Positions 11,501 to 21,900 of a stretch of 64,000 bases of DNA are shown here, one piece after another (position 1 is the first letter of the stretch; the number at the start of each line of letters is the position of its first letter). The position numbers were made by a program, and so were the translations under genes. The notes under the pieces are model-generated. The model ran no database searches. It saw only the letters and a list, made by a program, of their open reading frames with translations, and was not told the DNA's origin. This DNA is from Mesorhabditis belari (Eukaryota; Nematoda; Chromadorea; Rhabditida; Rhabditidae): contig CAUEEP010000736.1 in NCBI GenBank assembly GCA_958450365.1, positions 2,725,501 to 2,789,500 on the forward strand, read 5' to 3'.

Positions 11501-14500
11501 CTCAAAGGCTATTTTTGAAATGCTTCAACAAAGATGAACATCCAAGCTTTCGGTCTACCAAAAGTTTGACCAACATTGTTTTAACTTTTCTAGAAACTTT
11601 CCCAACTCCCAACTTTCTAGAAACTCAGTTTTCACTTTCAATCCTTCTTTACATTAATGGTCCAATTCATCTGATTATTGATTTATTTGAGGCCAAAAAA
11701 TTTCATTCATAATCGGCTATTGAAGGATACTAATAGGTTGATGCATAAGTGTTTTTGTTCCTTTTCGTCTGCCGTTTCAAGCCAACAAATGCACCAATTA
11801 AACTACGGTTGATTTCATTAGAAAAACCAATTATTTTTCTGCAAAATAACATTAAAACGGGTTTAAAAATATTTAATGCCTGGATTTTCTTGAGAGTATG
11901 AAGTCGGGTAGTCAAAAAGGGCTAACTCGATGATGCGGTTTAGACACCTTAGCTAAAGAAAACCTATCTTCGTGTCAATAGATAAAAGATAGAGAAAAAA
12001 AAGTTTGATATTTCGCCAAAATTTCAGAGAAATTCATTCAGCCAATTTTTCCGTAGGGTTTTTTATAGATTTTTACGAAAAAGGCGTTTTTCACTCTCGA
12101 ATTTGCTTGAAAGTGAACCGAAATTCATTTAAAAAGATGCAAATTGAACAAAAAAACACTTTTTATTTAGAGAAAAGCATAGGTTAATTGGTGAATTTGT
12201 TACTTTTTAACAGAAGTACGAAAAAAACGAAAAGACTTATGCATCAACCTAATAAATACTTGATGGTTGGACGCTCCTAAACCCGCTCATTCATAATCGG
12301 CTGAAATTCATAATCGGCTACGACACATATAAAGCTTTATAAAAGAAGAAATTCAATTATAACTATACTCTTTTTCAATCTCACCTCTTGCTGTACCACT
12401 TCCAATCCCTCAATCTTTCTCCGAAGACAATTATTCTCTTCAACAACCACTGCGTTCTCCTTCTCTAACTTCAGAATATGTTCTTTTTTCTGAAAACATT
12501 ATGATAGACATGTGAAAAAACGGATAGAAAACATTATTTTAAACATTTTAATAAATTCCTTTATCATTTACCTTTTCAATATCTTCTCCCATACTTTCCA
12601 ACTTTTGCATCATAAGCGAGTTCTCTTGTAAAACGTTTCTCCGTCCTCTTTCAAGAGCTTCTACTCGTTTTGCGTGCTCGTTTATTAGCTGCTCTTTTTC
12701 CTGAAGATAAAAAACTATTAAAAGTAAATGAAATGAAAATGAAAATGAAAAACGAACGGTGTGCATATGTCTTTCCAATCCTTCAATCCTTTCTCTCAAC
12801 AATTTTGCCTCCTTTTGTGCATTTTGTTGATCAAATTTTGCCTTTTCCATCATTTCTTCGATTTCCTCGTCAGTCTAAATAAATTCTTTTATTCCTTTTT
12901 TGAAAGATTGATGAAATCAAACCTTTGACGCTCGATCGATTGTTGCTTTCGAAGTGTCGATGCTTGAGGTGGAAGCAGACTAAAAGGGAAAGCTAAAAGA
13001 TAGCTTAAAAAATAGCTTTTTCTTATTGTTTGTAATAATATCCCCTTACTGTTTAGAATTACAATTGTAACTGATTTAGAATTTTGTAATTACTGCAGAG
13101 AATCTTTTAACTTTTAGTTAGAGAACTTCTAAATTGGATTGGATTCAAAGTATAACAATGATTGATTCTATAATTCTACAATGATTGATTCTAGATTCTA
13201 GAAGGTTCTAGAATCATTTGAAACTTGAAAATTATTAGAGTCGTTTGCCAGATAGAGAGCGGTTACGCACAAAGAACGCCGATCAGTTAGATAGGGATTT
13301 CCCTTACTGTTTAGTAAGGGAAATCTCTATCTAACTGACCCCTTAATATCCCTTACTGTTTAGAATTACAATTGTAACTGATTTAGAATTTCTAACTACT
13401 GCAGAGAATCTTAACTTTTAGTTAGAGAACTTCTAAAATGGATTGGATTCAAAGTACAACAATGATTCTAGAATTCTACAATGATTGATGAAATGGAAGC
13501 ACAGCAATGATTGATTCTGGATTCTAGAAAGATTCTAGAATCATTTGAAACCTGAAAATCTCTTTGGTAAAAGGGAAGCACTATATATTAGAGTCCTTTG
13601 CCAGATAGAGAGTGATTACGCACAAAGAACGCTGTTTAGTAAGGGAAATCACTATATAACTGACGCCTCAATATCACATACTCTTTAGAATTACAATTGT
13701 AACTGATTTAGAATTTGTAATTACTGCAGTTCTTAACTTTTATTTAGAGAAGTGAACTTCTAAGATGGATTGGATTCAAAGTACAACAATGATTCTATTA
13801 GGTTGGTGCAAAAGAAATTTCGGTCGATATAAAATGTTCTTATTTTTTTAATCTGAAGAGCTTATTTGATGTTCTTTTGTGAATTTGTACTCTTGGATAT
13901 TTACTTTATTTTCGCATTTTTTCAAAGTCAGAGCTTTCACTTTTTAATTGATTTTTGCTTTAGATCATGGTGGATCAAAAGTATGTTCTGCGCACGTGTC
14001 TTCTCTATGACTTCAAAATGGGCAAAAACGCTGCTGATTCACATCGTGATCTCTGTTCCGCCTTTGGAGAACAGGTTATCACCGAAAGATCATGCCAGCT
14101 CTGGTTTGCCCAATTCCGAGATGGTAATGAATCCCTTGAAGACGAATCGCATGGACATCGTGCCACAGCCATCGACAACAATGAATTGAAGCTGATCCAA
14201 TGCAAACAACACGAGAACTTGCCAAACATCTCCAATTCAACAATTGTACGCCATTTGGAAATAATTGGAAAGACAAATCGTAATGGACAATGGGTTCCAC
14301 ATCAATTGAGTGTTGAGAATCTGGGAGCACGCGTTCCGATCAGCCATATCTTGCTCCAGAAGTCGAAAAGAAGCCATTTTTTTTTGAGAATATCTTGACG
14401 ATGGATGAGAAGTGGATTCACTTTGATAATACTTCTCGAAAAAGACAATGGCTGAGCAAAGGTCAAGAGCCAATTCCAACTCCAAAGCCGGATTATCATG

Positions 14501-17500
14501 GGCGCAAAGTGATGTTGTCTTGCTGGTGGAATATCAATGGACTTGTTCATTTTGAATTATTAGAGCCCGGAAAAACAGTCGATTCATCTTATTTTATTCA
14601 ACAACTCAAGAAGGTTGACGAAATTTTGCGTGAAAAAGGCCTAAATCCCTCAACTATCAACTTTCTCCGTGATAATGCTCCAGCTCACACGGCAAAAACC
14701 TCTTGTAAGGAACTAGAGAAGCTAGGATGGAAGGTCTTACCACATGCGCCGTATAGTCCAGACTTAGCACCCTCCGATTTTCACCTTTTCAGATCGATGC
14801 AACATTCCCTTGAGAATTGCCAGTTTAAGAATGCAAAAGAAGTCGAAAATTGGGTGACCAACTACTTTGCATCACAGAATCAAGCGTTCTTTGAGAAGGG
14901 GATCCGCAATCTGTAGCAACGTTGGAGGGATGTCATATATAATAATGGTGCTTATTGTTTTAAATAAATTGTTATCAAAAAAAATTTTGGATGACTTTAA
15001 TGTTTGTAAAAAAACGAAATTTCATTTGCACCAACCTAGTAGAATTCTACAATGATTGATGAAATGGAAATACAACAATGATTGATTCTAGATTCTAGAG
15101 GTTCTAGAATCATCTGAAACTTGAAAATCTCGTTGCTAAAAGGAAAGCACTATATATTAGGTCGTTTGCCAGATAGAGATTATGCGCCGCACAAAGAACA
15201 CCGGGCATTTAGATAGGGATTTTTCTTTTGCTTTGCAGATATCCTTTAAATACTCTACAAAATTCAATCTATAGTTTTGCTCTGATCAACTTTCAGCTCC
15301 ATTCCCCGTTTCCCTTCTCACCAACCGTACCAACCGTTCTCAACTGTTGCTCCAACAGTTCAACTCTTCTCTTCAATCCATCTCTTTCTTGTGACAATCT
15401 ATTTGTATTCGTCGTTCTCTCTGATCTTTCATTTCCCTAAATCAATCAATTATAAATATTATTCATAACAAAAATCTATGAATACATCTGCTTTAAACAA
15501 ACAATCATTCACTCTTTTCCCCCGTTTCCCTTCTCACGAACCGTTCTCAACTGTTCCTTTTTTTTCTTCGTTCAGACAACTGTTTGAATTTTGAAATTTT
15601 GAAAATAAAGTATTTATGGGCTTTCAAAAAGCTGATTTAAATCCAAAAATTCCAATTTTAAACAGTTTTTAGCTTCTTTGAAAGACTAGACTTTCAAGAA
15701 TTCGGTTTCTCAGAAACATTTACAAAACTTAAACCTTTACAAAAACCTTTACAAAACTTTAACCACTAATACTTACAAAGTGAGCTGAAAAGATACTTAC
15801 AAAGATAAATTTGAATTTAAATTTAATTCTATATTTAAATAAACAAGTAAATCTTTACCATTTCATGTAGTTGAGATCTGAGCTGAAGATTCTCTCGACT
15901 CAACCGATCATTCTCATCCCTTAAATCAGCCGACGTGGCCTCTGAGGACTCATCACAAGCTGATGTCGCCTAAAACCTTAGCTTTTAGTTAAACAAATAA
16001 TTAAGCAAGCTTTTTACGTTTAAAACTAATTCTAACTCGCCTAAACCTTCGCTTTTACTTAACCAAACAATTGAGCAAGCTTTTTAAGTCAAAAACTAAC
16101 CCTAGCATCACTTAAAGTTTAGCTTTTAGTTAAACAAATAATTAAGCAAGCTTTTTAAGTTTAAAACTAATTCTAACATAGCCTAAACTTTAGCTTTTAC
16201 TTAAAAAGCTTGCTCAATTGTTTGTTTAAGTCAAAAACTAACCCTAAAATCGTCTAAAACTTTGCTTTTACTTAACCAAACAATTGAGAAAGCTTTTTAA
16301 GTTCAAAACTAACCCTAACATGTTGCATCAAGCCGAGAGAGGTCATGAATAAAGAATTTGTGTCCGAATTGGATGACTGAAAGAGAAAGAGAGAGAGAGT
16401 CTAGAAGAAAAAGAGAGAGTCTAGAAGAAAAAGAGAGAGACTCGGGTCAATATATGGGGTGGCAATGGCAATGAAGGGGCTAATCAAGTGGAAAAAAAAT
16501 TGGAAATCACACAAGCGAGGTGGGGAAATGTGAAATGGTGAGTGTTGCTCCAATAGGGATAAGTTTTCGTTCTAGAATCTTAGATCAAAGTTTTGGGCAC
16601 AAAATTGACTAGGTGTAAATGGGGTACAACCTGGACCAGAGTTGGTAAAAGCCAAATTTTCAAGCCAAGGCCAAGCCAAACCAATTTTCCCTGTAAATTC
16701 CAGATCAAGCCAAGCTAAAGCCAAAGTTTTTGAGCAAAATTATGGCGAACAAGGTTGAAATTCCAGGCTAATTTGAAAGCTGTAGGCCTGGTGAAATTTA
16801 AAAGCTGTAGTAAGCAAAAAAATCGTTGAAACAGCCACTGCCAAAAAATGCTAGAGCCAAAGAGCAAATTGTAGGTAAAAATGTGGTGAAAGGTGAGGTG
16901 AAAAAGGGGCACAAGCTGGAATAAAGCCCTATAGATGGATCCAAATGGGGAATAGAGGGAGTAGAATGGGGAAGGGGCGGGACTAGCACTGCCCAACACC
17001 CCCTTCTATATCCTCATTGTTCTCCATCCTCCCCTAGACCTTCAAATCGCTTCTGCTTCAAAAAAGAACATGTTACGACAAACCTTTGGTATTATCCTAG
17101 TTATCTAGTCTTTGGTATTATCCTAGTTAAATGGGGAATAGAGGGAGTAGAATGGGGAAGGGGTGGGACTAGCACTGCCCAACACCCCCTTCTATATCCT
17201 CATTATTCCCCATCCTCCCCTAGGCCTTCAAATCGCTTCTGCATCAAAAAAGAACATGTTACGACAGATCTTTGGCATTATCTTAGTTATCTATCTCTAC
17301 AATACTTTAAATGGGGGAAGTTAAAGGGAGTAGAGTGGGGGAAGAGGCGGGACTAGCACTGCCCAACAATTCTATCCCGTCCCCACCCCCTAGCCCAAAA
17401 GCGCCAAAAGAACATGTACGACAAACTTGCAACAGCCAGGCAATGCTTAAGGGGAAGAGGGGGGGAGGGGGGGGGGGGCAGCACTGCCCAACAATTCTAT

Positions 17501-18359
17501 CCTCATTGTTCCCCATCCTCCTCTAGACCTTCAAATAGCTTCTGCTTCAAAAAAGAACATGTTACGACAAATCTTTGACATTATCTTAGTTATCTATTGT
17601 GCAATACTTTAAAGATAAACGATTTAAACTTTTCAGCCATTTAAACTTTCAGATTTAAAGTTTTGAATTGAGTTTTAAGTTTAAAATTTTGTAACTAAAG
17701 CCGGGATCGAACCATTGCTCTTTAGAACATTAGCCAAGATTGCTAACCACTTGGCTAAAAATCTTGAATACATTAGATCAAATGCTGTTTTAAAAGCTAA
17801 ACGAGTAAGTTTTCAAAAAACTCACCATCAAATTCTGCAACTTCTCGATCTCTGCTCGCAACGGATTCACGTTTTCAACTTTTCTATGCAAATCAGCATC
17901 CAAACTTGTTGATGAACCATTCTAAATTTGTATTCTTATCACCATCTCAACCTCAACCTACCGTAATCGATGGTGTCGCTGAGATATCTCTCTTTTTCAA
18001 TTCCCTTTTCAACTTCTTATTCTCTTGTTCAAGTATTTCAATTTGACTCGATCGATTTGGAATCACGATTTGAACCGGAAGTGGAGTTTTACCTTTCTAA
18101 ATTTGATTTAAAAAAGAAAAAAAAAGTGAAAGAAACCTCTCTTTCTAATATTTCCAATTTGTCCTTGAGTGATTTGTTTTCTCTGGTGAGAGACTTTACC
18201 TGGAATTCATTTCAATAATGTGTTTCATAATGATTGAATTCTGCTACCTTCTCTCGTAAGTGAATTGTTCTAACAGGCGGTTCTTGGGCTTCTTGATCGG
18301 AGACTGAGATCTCTTTGTCTCTCTCGGCATGCCATGATTGACTCATCGAACATTGGGGT
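8586..18359 (-). CDS. Large coiled-coil protein, C-terminal part (exons 35-49) or a separate gene
   Basis: Exons: 18248-18359, 18137-18199, 17962-18096, 17826-17921, 15859-15969, 15335-15436, 12923-12979, 12758-12874, 12572-12700, 12385-12489, 9939-10046, 9627-9752, 9532-9570, 8827-8967, 8586-8786 (stop TGA 8586-8588). All internal phases agree. The product is almost wholly charged heptad-like coiled coil (for example KLEKENAVVVEENNCLRRKI), with short polar linkers such as SSIDSDSEE. An ATG at 18346 opens frame right after a TTTAG acceptor, so these 542 residues could be their own gene. If instead joined to exon 34, two extra bases are needed. Function is unknown; long coiled coils usually serve as cytoskeletal, centrosomal or Golgi scaffolds. 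Confidence 0.7.
8999..9396. repeat. ACGGTA-ended inverted-repeat element, copy 1
   Basis: Ends TAAATACTGTAATAGTACC and its complement GGTACTATTACAATATTTA. Inside are two copies of a ~130-base block with a TATCAAAAAATAGC / GCTATTTTTTGATA hairpin. Other copies are at 25114-25382 and 51680-52097. It lies in an intron of the coiled-coil gene. Confidence 0.8.
9841..9914 (+). repeat. tRNA-derived repeat, decayed copy
   Basis: AATAGCTTAGTGGAGCATC followed by GAGATTTCAATCCCCTCTC matches the A-box and B-box parts of the family seen at 41.86, 43.25 and 50.35 kb, with several changes. Confidence 0.5.
10366..10872. repeat. Long hairpin element (TCGTAGCCGATTATGAAT family)
   Basis: Arms 10546-10690 and 10735-10872 are inverted copies of about 140 bases around a short loop. 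The terminal motif GTCGTAGCCGATTATGAAT also appears singly at 10368, and the same arm sequence occurs at 11700-11730 and 12252-12325. No coding potential is seen. Confidence 0.75.
11734..12251. mobile_element. TA-flanked element with AGGTTGATGCATAAGT termini
   Basis: Ends TAGGTTGATGCATAAG and CTTATGCATCAACCTA are inverted and flanked by TA. It interrupts a copy of the hairpin family: GATACTAA on the left and AATACTTGATGG on the right are continuous in other copies. About 515 bases with no intact transposase, so it is a non-autonomous or decayed mariner-type element. The left part of a minus-strand frame (11730-11915) has no clear motif. Confidence 0.65.
13798..15039 (+). mobile_element. mariner transposon, full length (1242 bases)
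   Basis: Terminal inverted repeats TAGGTTGGTGCAAAAGAAAT and TTTCATTTGCACCAACCTA flank a mariner transposase. TA duplications at 13796-13797 and 15040-15041 flank the element. The uninterrupted target, GATTCTAGAATTCTACAATG, is visible in the neighbouring repeat unit near 13463. Confidence 0.92.
13967..14916 (+). pseudogene. mariner transposase, frameshifted
   Basis: The N-terminal frame (13967-14398) carries the helix-turn-helix region and WVPHQLSVENL, then terminates. The C-terminal frame (14395-14916) carries TMDEKW, RDNAPAHTA and YSPDLAPSDFHLF. The second and third catalytic aspartates have 34 residues between them, the DD34D pattern of mariners. The break falls at a run of T residues around 14378-14386, consistent with a single-base slip. 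The enzyme would cut and paste mariner DNA at TA sites; this copy should be inactive. The inverted ends are nearly identical, so the insertion is probably fairly young. Confidence 0.9.
15970..16330. repeat. Tandem ~60-base repeat
   Basis: About six units built on CTTTTAGTTAAACAAATAAT and AAGCAAGCTTTTTAAGTTT, one of them inverted (16195-16235). It fills an intron of the coiled-coil gene. Confidence 0.7.
16337..16930. other. Intron sequence with AG-rich and CCAAG-rich patches
   Basis: Contains AGAGAGAG tracts at 16380-16445 and a short AAGCCAAGCC-type patch at 16660-16725. No exon with matching splice signals was found. Confidence 0.35.
16930..17605. repeat. Tandem ~165-180-base units
   Basis: Four copies, the later ones partial (starting near 16935, 17128, 17308 and 17478), share GGGACTAGCACTGCCCAACA and AAAAAGAACATGTTACGACA. 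A G-run at 17459-17479 sits in the last copy. They lie within a coiled-coil gene intron. Confidence 0.75.
17700..17762 (-). repeat. tRNA-like sequence
   Basis: The minus strand has AGCCAAGTGGTTAGCAATC (D-arm-like) and AATGGTTCGATCCCGGCTTT (B box in a T-arm). Spacing is about right for a tRNA but the arms do not close well. Confidence 0.4.
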
Positions 18360-18424
18360 CTAAATCTATTGTTGTTGTTTTTTGTTGTTGAGAATTGTTG
18401 AGAATCTAACTTGACAAAAGGGTT

Positions 18425-18720
18425 GAGTGAGTTCTAGCTCTAGGCCAAGTTTATTTACGGATTGTTAGACGTTTATCCAAGTAGGTAAGTCCGTAAGAGC
18501 TTTTGAAGATACGGTACAAAGATCAATGGCCAAGTCTATTCTAGACATGGTCTAAGGAACGGGCCAAGTCCACTCTGGGCCAATTCTATTCGAGACATGG
18601 TCTACAGGACGGGCCAAGTCTGGTCCACAGTTTGGCCAAGCCTATTCTAGACATGGTCTATGGAACGGGCCAAGTCCACTCTGGGTCAATTCTATTCTAG
18701 GCACGGTCTACAAAGCGGGA
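18425..18720. repeat. Tandem GGCCAAGTC repeats
   Basis: Four to five irregular ~60-base units with CTATTCTAGACATGGTCTA and AACGGGCCAAGTCCACTC lie between exons 34 and 35. This is the only place where splice phases of the large gene do not match. Confidence 0.65.
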
Positions 18721-18960
18721 CAGGACAGTAATTAGCAATGCATAGTACTAAGTACTGATAGAATTCTATGTAGAACATAGTATACATTGTAATACTTTGT
18801 AACAGTGCTCTAGCTATGCACCGTTGTACTGTAATATGTAGCAGTACTAGTATGTAGTACCCAAGACTTCCGAAACGTCCCATCCCAAGAAAATCTTTTC
18901 TCAAGCGATCTAGTCTATTTGTGTTCGTTTAGCGGAGAATTTTTCACACAGATAACTCAC

Positions 18961-21900
18961 AATATTGTGGTTGCCTTGGTCTTCTGTAGTGGTGCAGCCT
19001 AAAACTCGTTCTATTCTTTCAAGTTCTGTTTGATTTACTCGAATCGGTGATTGCTTCATGCCCATTCCTTGATCAATCGCTGAATGCGCAGATTCAGAGC
19101 GCTTTTGTCTAAAATTTTGATTCAATAAACGAAAAGCTCAACTCACTTCCTTCTTTTGTCCAAATTCTTCAAATCCTCTCTCGTCAATCGAATATTGTAG
19201 GAAACCTTTTCAGTAATTGAATGCCGTTTTTCTGGCTCGTCCTTTCTGGCTAGTCCTTTTGATCGTTTGATTTCAGAATCATCAAGCTTATCAACAAGAA
19301 TCTAGAAAGAATTTTGATTTTGTTGAATTTTTACTTGTGAAAATGTGAAAAGAAGAATCTTATTGGGTGTACAGAAAAAAATCGTCGTTTGTTCGTTCAT
19401 TTCTTGATCACTAGCAATGCTAAACGCTATTTTTGCATTAAAGAAATATTGAAAAGCTCTTCTTAACAATTTCTAATAGAGAAAAGCGGCCAAATGACAG
19501 ATTCGCCGGAGAGATGTCGACTATCAGCTCAATCAAGCGCTTGTTAAATGAGTTTTATAAGTCCAATCGGGAAGTTTTTGGGAGATAAATGTCATCAACC
19601 TTATCAACAAGAATCTAGAAAGAATTTTGGTTAAATTTTTACTTGTGAATGAGCTATAAAACGGATGGGATGAGCTATAAAACGTCAAAATTGGACAAAT
19701 TTAAGGTACTCTCCCAAAAAAATCGGAAAGTACTTTTCCACCAACCCAATAGTTCATTTCTATTCATCAATTTCCTCCAAATCTTATCGAATTTACAAAG
19801 GGAAAACTATCGTTTCTCTTCTTTAGGCAAAAATTGAAAGATTTTACTTACCTGACTACCAGTTGGAGTCGATTTGTTGGTAAGTTTCAAATCGTTTTCC
19901 TCAAAGTGCAACGGGACGCTCATTTCTTTAACCATATCTCGACCATCTCGGTTCAAAATAAAGGAATGTGAGAGTAGAGAGGTTGGACTTCTTCTGAAAC
20001 CTCTAGAATACAGAAAAAGACCAGAAAGTACAAGAAATTTGCAAGCTTTTCTTAAAATAGATTCCACACTTGACACTTGATCTTAAATAGATTTCAAAAG
20101 CCTAAAAAACATAGTTCAAGAATCGCTAGCGACTGTTCAAAGGATACTGCCTCACCTCTGTTGTTCCGCTAGCTGAATTCTCGTCAACTCTAGTTCTCCC
20201 CTCAACATAGCGAGTTGAATCTAAAATTATTAACAAATTTTTTGATTTGTTATTGAATTTTAAAGTTTTACTGTAGCTTTACAGTTACAGTACTGGGCAA
20301 TGAAATATGATATTTGAAAAACGATCGTCACTTTCGCGCGTCTGTAACTCCCTTGTCTTTGAGTTTAAACTATTAGTGTTATACATTTTCTGAAAGCTCT
20401 TTTCAAGGGCTACACAATGGTAATATTAATATTTAGAAATACGGTAAAGACAAGGGAGTTATAGACGCGCGAAAGTGAAGATCTTTTTTCAAATATGATA
20501 TTTCATTATCCGGTAGTGTAGCTCAAGAAAAGGTTAGAAAAGGTGTACTTTGTACTTGAAATTGCACTTCTAGTGTACTATATAGTGAAAAATGACCGTT
20601 TGGGTCATTTTTCACTATAAACGTTCAATTTTGGGAAGCTAACTCTATTTTGACCACACTAAACACCAACTTGTCCCTAAAGTGACTCGATTCCTTTTTT
20701 GGTACTATTAAACATGATACTGTAAATGTTACAATTATAGTTTTATCATTTTCTTTTATTAGGTACAGCACTAGACAATGAAATATCATATTTGAAAAGC
20801 TATCGTCACTTTCACGCGTCTGTAACTCCCTTGTCTTTGAGTTTAAACTATTAGTGTTATACATTTCTGAAAGCTCTTTTCAAGGGCTACACAATGGTAA
20901 TATTAATATTTAGAAATAAGGTAAAGACAAGGGAGTTACAGACGCGCGAAAGTGACGATCTTTTTTCAAATATGATATTTCGTTGTCCAGTAGTGTACCT
21001 TACCTTCAGTTACACTTACCTTCAATTCTCTCCTATCTTTCAACGCATCCGAGTATTCGTTTCGCATTCGATGAACCTCACGGAAAAGTGTGCCAGCTTT
21101 TATTTGCCATCTAAACTTTTTATATAGCTATTGTAGCTTGGCTTTAGCTATGTCATTTACCTCTTGCATTCTCTCTTATCCTCCGATGTCTCTCCCAAAT
21201 CCATTGTACTTTTGCTTCTCTTCATCGGTCGATATTCAGCATCTGTGCATGCATTTATTGGCTCTTTTCTCAGCAAAAAGAGTTCATTGTTTGCTTGAGA
21301 AAGTTCTCTAGTCAAACGATCGTTGTGAATCTAAAATTTAAACTTTATATATTAGGTACTTTATTCAGGACTTTGAAATAAAGTGCGCTAGATTTAAGAT
21401 TAAAACATATGAATTCATACACATAACACGAAAAGGGCCAATAAATAGCAACACGATATAATACAGGATGACCAAGAATTACCGCAACAACTTTTTGGAA
21501 AAGTATCTGACAAATGCCTAACTTATTTTAGAAGTATCAAGTGTTATATAGAGAATTGTAGCCCTAATTCTCGGCAACATTTATCTCCCAAAAGCTTCCC
21601 GATTGGACTTATACAACTCATTTAACAAGCGCTTGAATGAGCGCGAGTCGACATCTCTCCGGCGAATCTGTTATTTGGCCGCTTTTCTCTATTAAAAATT
21701 GTTAAGAAGATCTTTTCAATATTTCTTCCATGCAAAAATATCGTTTAACATCACTTAATAACATTAAGAATTACACTTAACTATTTTGGCTGAACTGGAA
21801 TAACCAGGAATTTAAGTTGATGTCAAGCTCCTTTTGGAGGAGCAGGGAAAATTGAGTATTTTCGATATTCAGTTCATATGGGTATTTCGTTATATCAGCT

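Larger units (their letters stand above)
13038..15225. repeat. Three tandem ~310-320-base units, third split by a mariner
   Basis: Units start near 13044, 13353 and 13677 with TTTAGAATTACAATTGTAAC, and each ends with a block containing GCACAAAGAACGC. The third unit is interrupted at 13798-15039 by the mariner element and resumes at 15042. All lie in one intron of the coiled-coil gene. Confidence 0.85.

Noticed and set aside
14005..14550. Minus-strand frames across the mariner
   Set aside because: Antisense shadows of the transposase.
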